From Pseudomonadota bacterium (lineage in GTDB: Bacteria; Pseudomonadota; Gammaproteobacteria; Competibacterales; Competibacteraceae): 5,395 nt of DNA. A program made the translations under genes and the position numbers. Below, in pieces: positions 1 to 5,395 of the stretch (position 1 is the first letter of the stretch; every line of letters begins with the position of its first letter). The notes under the pieces were generated by a model. The model was not told the DNA's origin. It ran no database searches and saw only the letters and a program-made list of their open reading frames with translations. The stretch is taken from positions 1 through 5,395 of the forward strand of contig JAGTSD010000145.1 in assembly GCA_018262135.1 (NCBI GenBank), written 5' to 3'.

Positions 1-949
1 CGTGAACACCGCTAACAACAGCGCCTTCGTCGAGATCGGTGAGCCCCGGTTGCGGCTGTTTCTCGACACCCGCGATTTGGGCGAATACACCGCCATCGGT
101 GTGGCCCGGGTGCTGGAAAAACGGCCGGATCAGCGGGTAGTCCTCGACGCCGACTATCTGCCGCCCTGCCTCGACTGCCAGGCAGTGCCGCCCCTCGCCG
201 GTTTTATCACCGAGATTCTGGGTCTGCTGCACCAGCGCGGCGATGCCCTGGCCGAGCGGGTGGTGGGCGCGGGCACGGCGCGCGGCGCCAGCCTGGACAT
301 CGCCCAGTTCCTGCGGCTGCAAACCGTCAACCGCTTCGAGCCGCTGTTCGCCCATCTGGCGGCCATGCAGGGCCTGCATCCGGAAGACTTCTATCAGATC
401 ACGCTGCAACTGGCCGGCGAAATGGCCACCTTCACCAACAAGATCAAGCGCCGGCCGCCGGCATTTTCGGCCTACGACCACGACGATCTGCGAAAAACCT
501 TCGGCGTTCTGATGACCGAACTGCGCCGTTCGCTCAGCCTGGAAGAAGTGGAAGCAGCGATCCAGATTCCGATCGAGGAACGCCAGTACGGCATTCGGGT
601 GGCGATCATCACCGACCGCGAACGCCCGCTGCTCACCAAGGCCAATTTCATTCTGGCCGTCCGTGCCGACATGGCGGCCGACCTGCTGCGCGCGCGGTTT
701 CCGCCTCAAGTCAAAATCGGCCCGGTTGAGATGATTGCCAAACTCGTCAACAATCTTTTACCCGGCATTGGCGTCAGCGCCCTGCCGGTAGCACCGCGGG
801 AAATTCCCTATCGGGCCGACTTCATCTATTACCGACTCGACCGTAACAGCGAATACTGGAAGCAGATGCTCAATTCAGGCGGTTTCGCCTTCCACGTCGG
901 CGGCGAATTCCCGGGGATGGAGATGGCGTTCTGGGCCGTCAAAGAATGA
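1..949 (+). CDS. tssK: T6SS baseplate subunit TssK, C-terminal ~315 residues (5' end outside window)
   Basis: TssK is the trimeric cytoplasmic adaptor that joins the T6SS baseplate to the TssJLM membrane complex. The frame is open to the left edge. The GTG at base 2 is only the first codon visible, since family members are about 445 residues long and roughly 130 codons are missing. Numbering from that codon, family landmarks appear in the expected order: VVLDADYLPPCLD (46-58), NRFEPLFAHL (110-119), HPEDFY (126-131) in the helical middle domain, YDHDDL (158-163), KIGPVEMI (238-245), PREIPY (265-270) and a C-terminal GGEFPGMEMAFWAVKE. In studied TssK proteins the N-terminal part binds baseplate wedges and the C-terminal domain contacts TssL and TssM. 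Here the wedge-binding part is mostly missing from view and the membrane-docking part is complete. There is no signal peptide or membrane segment in the visible part. The gene ends in TGA, 14 bases before tssL, so co-transcription is very likely. No frameshift is seen. Confidence 0.97.
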   Translation, partial: VNTANNSAFVEIGEPRLRLFLDTRDLGEYTAIGVARVLEKRPDQRVVLDADYLPPCLDCQAVPPLAGFITEILGLLHQRGDALAERVVGAGTARGASLDIAQFLRLQTVNRFEPLFAHLAAMQGLHPEDFYQITLQLAGEMATFTNKIKRRPPAFSAYDHDDLRKTFGVLMTELRRSLSLEEVEAAIQIPIEERQYGIRVAIITDRERPLLTKANFILAVRADMAADLLRARFPPQVKIGPVEMIAKLVNNLLPGIGVSALPVAPREIPYRADFIYYRLDRNSEYWKQMLNSGGFAFHVGGEFPGMEMAFWAVKE

Positions 950-963
950 GCGAGTAGCAAAAC
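946..963 (+). other. tssK-tssL junction with three-codon ATG-AGC-GAG-TAG mini-frame
   Basis: An ATG at 946 overlaps the tssK TGA in the classic ATGA arrangement used for translational coupling. It is in the same frame as tssL but meets TAG at 955-957 after Met-Ser-Glu. The next in-frame start is the GTG at 964. No strong Shine-Dalgarno sequence precedes that GTG; only a weak GAG lies at 952-954. Ribosomes finishing tssK, or this mini-frame, could reinitiate at the GTG. Alternatively the ATG is the ancestral tssL start, now interrupted by an amber codon. The sequence facts are certain; the interpretation is inferred. Confidence 0.6.
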
Positions 964-2295
964 GTGGCCATCGACGATCCATTTGCCACCGCCGATGACG
1001 ACACCGGCGGACATACCATCATACGGCCGGCGCCAGGCGGCCGCCGTTCCGGTTCGAGTCCGGCGCGGGCACCGGCGCCCCGCTCGCCCGGTCCACCGCC
1101 GGCCGAGGCGCCCGCCACCGTATCCACCGGGGTCGGTCTGAATCCACTGGAGGCAGCCGCTGCGCCTCTCCTCAGCCTGATCATGCGGCTGAAGAACACC
1201 CCGACTCATCCCGATCCCGAGCGCTTGCGGCTCAAGATGATCGAGGAAATCAAGGCGTTCACCCTCAACGCCCACCATCAGGGTATCCCCGAAAAAACCG
1301 TGTTCCGGGCCCGTTACGTGCTCTGCACCACGCTCGATGAGGTGGTGCTCAACACACCCTGGGGCCGGACCAGCCAGTGGAGCGAGAACAGCCTGCTGAT
1401 CACCTTCCACAAGGAAACCTGGGGTGGCGAGAAGTTCTTCGAACTGCTGGATATCCTCATTCCCGACCCGCGCAAGAATCTGCATCTGCTGGAATTGATG
1501 TATCTGTGCCTGGCGTTCGGCTTTCAAGGCCGCTATCGGCTGCTGGAAAACGGCCGCAGCCGGCTGGACGAACAGCGAGAGCGGGCCTACAACGCCATCC
1601 GCACCGCCCAGGGTGAGTTCGAACGGGAACTGTCACCGCACTGGCGCGGCGTCATCAATCAACGCAATCCACTGGTCCGCTACGTCCCACTGTGGGTGGT
1701 AGCGGCAGTGGCGGCGGTCCTGCTGCTGATCGCCTACGCCATCTTCAACTGGTCGCTGAACAATGCCTCCGACCCGGTCCTCACCGCGCTCAGCGGCATC
1801 CACATGGAAGGACCGCCCCCCCGTCGCGAAAAGACCAACGATATCCTGGCTCAGGTTACCCAGAATTTGACTACTTTTCTGGATCCCCAGATTCGGCAGG
1901 GACTGGTCGCGGTCGTCAAGGAAGCCGACAGGACTACGGTACGCATGCGGGGCGACGGCCTGTTTGAATCCGGCAAGGCTGAGGTCAAGCCGGTCTTCCA
2001 CAACCTGCTCCAGCAAATCGGCGCCGAACTGAACAAGGTCCAGGGCCGGGTACTGGTGACCGGCCATAGCGACAACCTTCCGATCCGGACCCTGCAATTC
2101 CCGTCCAACTGGCACCTGTCCAGGGCCCGAGCCGACAGCGTGGTAAAAATTCTGGCCTCCGTCAGCGCGACTCCCAGCCGCTTTATCGGCGAGGGCCGCG
2201 CCGACACCGAACCCGTCGCCAGCAACGACTCCCCGCAAAATCGCGCCCTCAACCGGCGCGTTGACATCATTCTGCTGGCCCAGGTGATACGGTAG
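964..2295 (+). CDS. tssL: T6SS inner-membrane protein TssL (DotU family) with fused C-terminal OmpA-like peptidoglycan-binding domain
   Basis: TssL forms the inner-membrane complex with TssM and recruits the baseplate through its cytoplasmic domain. The 443-residue product has four parts. (1) An N-terminal tail with the family signature DDPF (4-7) and TIIRPAPGGRR (18-28), then a Pro/Ala/Arg-rich linker to about 58. (2) A cytoplasmic DotU domain (about 59-235) with LDEVVLNTPWG (124-134), FHKETWGGEKFF (148-159) and AFGFQGRYR (184-192). (3) One membrane segment (about 243-261). (4) A periplasmic OmpA/MotB-like domain (about 325-443). The last has GHSDN (367-371), an exact NX2LSX2RAX2VX3L match starting at N382, and NRRVDI (430-435), including the Asp and Arg positions that hold diaminopimelate in this family. 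TssL proteins without the extension are near 220-260 residues; extended versions like this one are common and anchor the complex to the cell wall. GTG 964 is chosen because an in-frame TAG lies just upstream at 955 and the DDPF motif follows at once. tssM begins 6 bases after the TAG stop. Confidence 0.98.
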   Translation: MAIDDPFATADDDTGGHTIIRPAPGGRRSGSSPARAPAPRSPGPPPAEAPATVSTGVGLNPLEAAAAPLLSLIMRLKNTPTHPDPERLRLKMIEEIKAFTLNAHHQGIPEKTVFRARYVLCTTLDEVVLNTPWGRTSQWSENSLLITFHKETWGGEKFFELLDILIPDPRKNLHLLELMYLCLAFGFQGRYRLLENGRSRLDEQRERAYNAIRTAQGEFERELSPHWRGVINQRNPLVRYVPLWVVAAVAAVLLLIAYAIFNWSLNNASDPVLTALSGIHMEGPPPRREKTNDILAQVTQNLTTFLDPQIRQGLVAVVKEADRTTVRMRGDGLFESGKAEVKPVFHNLLQQIGAELNKVQGRVLVTGHSDNLPIRTLQFPSNWHLSRARADSVVKILASVSATPSRFIGEGRADTEPVASNDSPQNRALNRRVDIILLAQVIR

Positions 2296-2299
2296 GGAG
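2294..2299 (+). promoter_or_regulatory. Shine-Dalgarno sequence of tssM, overlapping the tssL stop codon
   Basis: AGGGAG, with a GGAG core at 2296-2299, overlaps the last two bases of the tssL TAG. It sits only 2 bases before the tssM ATG at 2302, which is shorter than the usual 5-9 base spacing. The next in-frame ATG is codon 76, inside conserved sequence beyond the first membrane segments, so 2302 is still the best start. The arrangement suggests translational coupling of tssM to tssL, with ribosomes terminating on the binding site itself. Confidence 0.6.
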
Positions 2300-2301
2300 T
2301 C

Positions 2302-5300
2302 ATGAAGAAGATCCTGAATGTTCTCAAAAATCCCTGGCTGATCGGCATCACGGGCTTCCTGGCCATCGTCGCCCTGATCTGGTATCTGGGGCCGCTGATC
2401 TCGGTAGCGGGCAGTTCGCCGCTGGCCTCGGATCTGGGCCGCGTCGTGACTATTGCGACCTTTGGGGCCTCGCTGGCGATTTACAAGGTCGTTTACTACA
2501 TCCAAACCTTGCGCAACAACCGGGACATGCTCGCCGACCTGGCAGGTCAGGCGGGCCAGGTGGGGGCAGGGGGCGGAGGCGGCGATCAGGCAGCGCGCGA
2601 ACTGCAACAGAAAAAAAAGGAAGAAGAAACCGCTTCAGCCGAGGAAATCTCCACCCTCAAGCAAGGACTGGACGAGGCGCTCGCCGTCCTCAAGAAAGCC
2701 CGGCTGGGTGGCAAGACCGGACGCGCGCAATACCTCTACCAACTGCCGTGGTACATCATCATCGGCCCGCCCGGTTCCGGCAAGACTACTGCGCTGATCA
2801 ACTCCGGCCTCCGTTTCCCGCTGGGGGCCGGAAAGGTGCGTGGCGTAGGTGGGACGCGCAACTGCGACTGGTGGTTCACGGAAGAAGCCGTCCTGCTGGA
2901 TACTGCCGGCCGCTATACCACCCAGGACAGCCACGAGGAAGTCGACCGGGCAGCCTGGCGCGGCTTTCTGGATCTGCTCAAGAAGCATCGCCGGCGCCGT
3001 CCCATCAACGGCGCCTTCGTTGCCATCAGCCTGGCCGACCTGATGCAGCAGAGCGAGGACGAGCGCGCCGCCCAGGCCGTGGCTATCAAGCAGCGGGTGC
3101 AGGAGTTGCACGAGCATTTCGGCATCCGCTTTCCGATTTACGTGCTGTTTACCAAGGCCGACCTGATTGCCGGCTTCATCGAGTTCTTCAACGACCTGGG
3201 CCAGGAGGAGCGCGCCCAGGTCTGGGGAACGACCTTTGCGATGGACGACCCCGCCAACCCGGAGGGGGTGGTCGAACACTTCGCCGCCGAGTTCGAACTG
3301 CTGGAACAGCGCCTGAACGACCGCCTGGTGGAACGCCTGCAGGAAGAACGCGATCCGCAGCGCCGCGATCTGCTCTACACCCTGCCCCAGCAGTTCGCCT
3401 CGCTGAAGCCGGTGGCCGAAAAGTTCCTGCGGGACGTGTTCCGGCCCAGCCGTTACGAGGAGCGCGTCCTGCTCCGGGGCGCGTACTTCACCAGCGGCAC
3501 CCAGCAAGGCACGCCGATTGATCGGCTGATGAGTTCGCTGGCCACCACTTTCGGCCTGCACCGGCAGGTGCTGAGCACCTTTTCCGGCAAGGGCCGCAGC
3601 TACTTCATCACCCGGCTATTGCGCGACGTGATTTTTCCCGAGGCCGAGATCGCCGGCGCCAATCTGCGGGTGGAGCGCTGGCGGGCCTGGATCCAGCGTG
3701 GCGCCTATGCTGCCGCCCTGTTCGTCACCGTGACCGCCGCTCTGCTGTGGCTGACCAGCTACGCCCGCAACGAGATGTACGTGCGCGCGGTCGAAAAACA
3801 GCGGCTCGAGGTGGAAAAACAAATCCAGGCCCTCTCGCCCGACCAGGCCGATCCCGTCGCCGCCCTGGCGCTGCTCGATGCCGCCCGTGCCATTCCCGGC
3901 GGCTATGCCGACCGCGACGCTGGCAGCCCCTGGCTGATGGGCTTCGGTCTGTACCAGGGCGACAAGCTCGGCGGTGAGGCCCGGGCTATCTACCAGCGCC
4001 TGCTCGTGCAGGCCCTGCTGCCCCGTATCGTCCGGCGGCTGGAAGAGCGCTTGCGGCAAAATGCCGGCAATCCCGGCTATCTGTACAACACGCTCAAGAT
4101 CTATCTGATGATGGACGATCCGGAGCGGTTCGACGGCAAGGCGGTCAAGGGCTGGATGGAGCAGGAGTGGCAAACCAACCTGCCCCGCGCCATCAACCGG
4201 GAACAGCGCGAGCGGTTGTCGGCGCACCTGGACGCCCTGCTGGAGCAAGCCCCGCTGAAGTCGCCCGTCGCCCTGGATGAGGGGCTAATCCAGAACAGCC
4301 GGGCCGTGCTCAACCGGGTTCCCCTTTCCCAGCGCATCTACGAGAACCTCAAGCAAACTCAGCGCAATGCCGGCTCTCCGCCGGACATCGGCCTCACTGC
4401 CGCTGCTGGTCCCGACACGCCCCGGGCGCTCGAACGCAAGAGCGGTCAGCCGCTCAACAGCGGCGTTTCCGGCTTGTATACCTACAACGGTTATTACCAG
4501 TTTTTTCTCAACGAGAATCCAAAACTGGTCAGTCAGTTGGCCGACGAAAGCTGGATTCTGGGAACAGCGGCGCGGATATCCAGCGATCCGGCGGAACGGC
4601 AGCAAGTCGCCGACGGCGTGTGCCGCCTTTACCTGAGCGACTACCTGCGGCAGTGGCAAGAGTTGTTGGCCGACGTCCAGATCAAGAGCTTCGACAGCCC
4701 CAACGCCGCGCTCGATATTCTGCAAGTGCTGTCCGGGCCAACCTCGCCGCTGCGCGCGCTGATCGCAACCGTGGTCCGGGAACTGGCGCTGGACAAATCG
4801 CCGGCTCAGCCCGATGCAGCCAAGCCGCCCGAGGATAAATCGCTGACCGATAAGATCGCCGGCATCCTCGGCTCCGCCGGCGCCCCAATCGCCGCCGCGG
4901 TCCAGCCTTGCGGTCCCGACCCGCGTCTGCTGGGTTTTGGCGCCCAGTACCAGCGCGAAATCAGCGGTCCGGAAGGCGCCATTCCGCCCCTCGACAAAAC
5001 GCTGTCCACGCTGAACGATCTCTACGGCCACATGAACGCCATCGTCCGCGCCCGTGAGACCAGCCCCGATGGCGGCATACCACAAAATCTCAAGGATCAG
5101 CTCGGAACGGTCGTCAATCAACTGCAGGTTGATGCCGCCCGCAAACCGCCACCCTTCAATACCCTGCTCAACAAGCTGGCTCTGGACAGCGCCGATATTG
5201 TTCGCAGCCCGCGCGACCGGCTGAACGCCCAATGGAAAGCGGCCCAGATTGCCGCTTTTTTTCAGAACCACCTGAGCGGCCGCTATCCGCTGGTTCGCAG

Positions 5301-5395
5301 CTCCATTCAATGGAACAACGCCGGACCCAGCGCTGCTACTGGCGCTCCCCCACCAGCCAACACGATCCAATGGGTCGGCCAGGCTCCCACGGCTG
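2302..5395 (+). CDS. tssM: T6SS membrane complex protein TssM (IcmF family), first 1031 residues (3' end outside window)
   Basis: TssM is the large inner-membrane protein that spans the periplasm and binds the lipoprotein TssJ, forming the channel scaffold with TssL. No stop occurs in frame from ATG 2302 to the edge. Family length is usually about 1100-1300, so the C-terminus is missing. Visible order: membrane segment about 12-33; a second, weaker one about 46-66; a cytoplasmic loop with a Gly-rich run (88-94) and a charged, probably helical stretch (96-140); and an NTPase domain. The NTPase domain has YLYQLPWY (144-151), Walker A GPPGSGKTT (155-163, Lys161), GVGGTRNCDWWF (181-192), Walker B-like LDTAGR (199-204) and TKAD (284-287). 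A third membrane segment (about 467-486) is followed by the periplasmic region with SGLYTYNGY (723-731), WILG (751-754), LSGPTSPL (810-817) and LNAQW/GRYPL (974-978, 993-997). An intact Walker A motif matches TssM proteins that bind nucleotide; some homologues have lost it. The periplasmic part carries two cysteines that I noticed (774 and 870). The Ala/Pro-rich stretch after GRYPL is unusual. It is the last gene visible of the apparent operon. Confidence 0.97.
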   Translation, partial: MKKILNVLKNPWLIGITGFLAIVALIWYLGPLISVAGSSPLASDLGRVVTIATFGASLAIYKVVYYIQTLRNNRDMLADLAGQAGQVGAGGGGGDQAARELQQKKKEEETASAEEISTLKQGLDEALAVLKKARLGGKTGRAQYLYQLPWYIIIGPPGSGKTTALINSGLRFPLGAGKVRGVGGTRNCDWWFTEEAVLLDTAGRYTTQDSHEEVDRAAWRGFLDLLKKHRRRRPINGAFVAISLADLMQQSEDERAAQAVAIKQRVQELHEHFGIRFPIYVLFTKADLIAGFIEFFNDLGQEERAQVWGTTFAMDDPANPEGVVEHFAAEFELLEQRLNDRLVERLQEERDPQRRDLLYTLPQQFASLKPVAEKFLRDVFRPSRYEERVLLRGAYFTSGTQQGTPIDRLMSSLATTFGLHRQVLSTFSGKGRSYFITRLLRDVIFPEAEIAGANLRVERWRAWIQRGAYAAALFVTVTAALLWLTSYARNEMYVRAVEKQRLEVEKQIQALSPDQADPVAALALLDAARAIPGGYADRDAGSPWLMGFGLYQGDKLGGEARAIYQRLLVQALLPRIVRRLEERLRQNAGNPGYLYNTLKIYLMMDDPERFDGKAVKGWMEQEWQTNLPRAINREQRERLSAHLDALLEQAPLKSPVALDEGLIQNSRAVLNRVPLSQRIYENLKQTQRNAGSPPDIGLTAAAGPDTPRALERKSGQPLNSGVSGLYTYNGYYQFFLNENPKLVSQLADESWILGTAARISSDPAERQQVADGVCRLYLSDYLRQWQELLADVQIKSFDSPNAALDILQVLSGPTSPLRALIATVVRELALDKSPAQPDAAKPPEDKSLTDKIAGILGSAGAPIAAAVQPCGPDPRLLGFGAQYQREISGPEGAIPPLDKTLSTLNDLYGHMNAIVRARETSPDGGIPQNLKDQLGTVVNQLQVDAARKPPPFNTLLNKLALDSADIVRSPRDRLNAQWKAAQIAAFFQNHLSGRYPLVRSSIQWNNAGPSAATGAPPPANTIQWVGQAPTA
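2613..2619 (+). other. In-frame A-AAA-AAG slippery heptamer inside tssM
   Basis: Eight A residues followed by GG lie at 2611-2620. The tssM codons here are AAA AAA AAG (Lys-Lys-Lys, about residues 104-106), so the heptamer A-AAA-AAG sits in exactly the phase that permits -1 ribosomal slippage, as in dnaX. The nearest Shine-Dalgarno-like GGAGG is at 2575-2579. That is about 33 bases upstream and farther than the known stimulatory distance. I found no obvious strong downstream hairpin. The heptamer is certain; a recoding role is speculative, since lysine runs in charged loops give the same sequence by chance. Confidence 0.3.

Noticed and set aside
2..4. GTG at base 2 as the true start of the first gene
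   Set aside because: The product would lack about 130 residues of TssK, and the frame is open at the window edge, so this is an internal valine.
1024..1140. GC-rich repeats near the tssL 5' end as a regulatory or repeat element
   Set aside because: The local CCGGCG-type repetition is explained by Pro/Ala/Arg codons of the TssL N-terminal linker; I found no ordered repeat unit.
1816..1822. C7 run in tssL as a possible phase-variation tract
   Set aside because: Seven Cs encoding Pro-Pro-Arg in a GC-rich linker are ordinary, and the frame is intact on both sides. The run is shorter than tracts known to vary in phase.
2748..3521. 257-codon + strand frame overlapping tssM
   Set aside because: It is a shadow in the -1 frame of tssM. 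Its product is Arg/Pro/Gly-rich without recognisable domains, while the tssM frame across the same bases holds the whole NTPase core. It is kept only as context for the slippery-site finding.
5256..5262. T7 run in tssM as a terminator or frameshift
   Set aside because: No GC-rich hairpin precedes it and the tssM frame continues with conserved sequence (GRYPL) on the far side. It encodes Ala-Phe-Phe.
4285..5370. 361-codon open frame antisense to tssM, plus long antisense frames at 829-1527, 1633-2607, 2635-3561 and 3616-4248
   Set aside because: They lie opposite strongly conserved T6SS coding sequence, have low-information Gly/Arg/Ala/Gln-rich products that I do not recognise, and are expected where G/C-ending codons remove antisense stops.

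Overview
The window is the interior of a type VI secretion system (T6SS) core operon. All three genes are on the + strand and tightly packed: the 3' part of tssK (baseplate adaptor), a complete tssL (inner-membrane DotU protein with a fused C-terminal OmpA-like peptidoglycan-binding domain), and the first 1031 codons of tssM (IcmF family), which runs off the right edge. The DNA is GC-rich, with mostly G/C third positions. The protein motifs are those of proteobacterial T6SS. I would guess a high-GC gamma- or betaproteobacterium, but nothing here fixes the genus.

Layout: 2-949 is tssK, missing roughly its first 130 codons. It is followed by a 14-base gap holding a three-codon ATG-AGC-GAG-TAG mini-frame. 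tssL occupies 964-2295 with a GTG start. After a 6-base gap, tssM starts at ATG 2302. tssL and tssM lie in the same reading frame, separated only by a TAG and two sense codons. No stretch over 300 bases lacks a gene, and I see no RNA gene, mobile element, CRISPR array, internal promoter or terminator. The many long overlapping open frames, including four antisense frames of 210-361 codons, are what GC-rich coding DNA produces.

How the genes work together: TssL and TssM, with the lipoprotein TssJ (not in the window), form the envelope-spanning membrane complex. TssK links the cytoplasmic baseplate to the cytoplasmic parts of TssL and TssM, so this cluster encodes the baseplate-to-membrane docking module. 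The OmpA-like domain on TssL should anchor the complex to the cell wall without a separate anchoring protein. TssM keeps intact Walker A and Walker B-like nucleotide-binding motifs.

The system itself is well known and I found no evidence of an undescribed one. The points worth a second look are local: the possible ancestral tssL start interrupted by an amber codon, the in-frame amber junction between tssL and tssM, an in-frame A-AAA-AAG slippery heptamer in the TssM cytoplasmic loop, and an unusual Ala/Pro-rich stretch in the TssM C-terminal region at the window edge.
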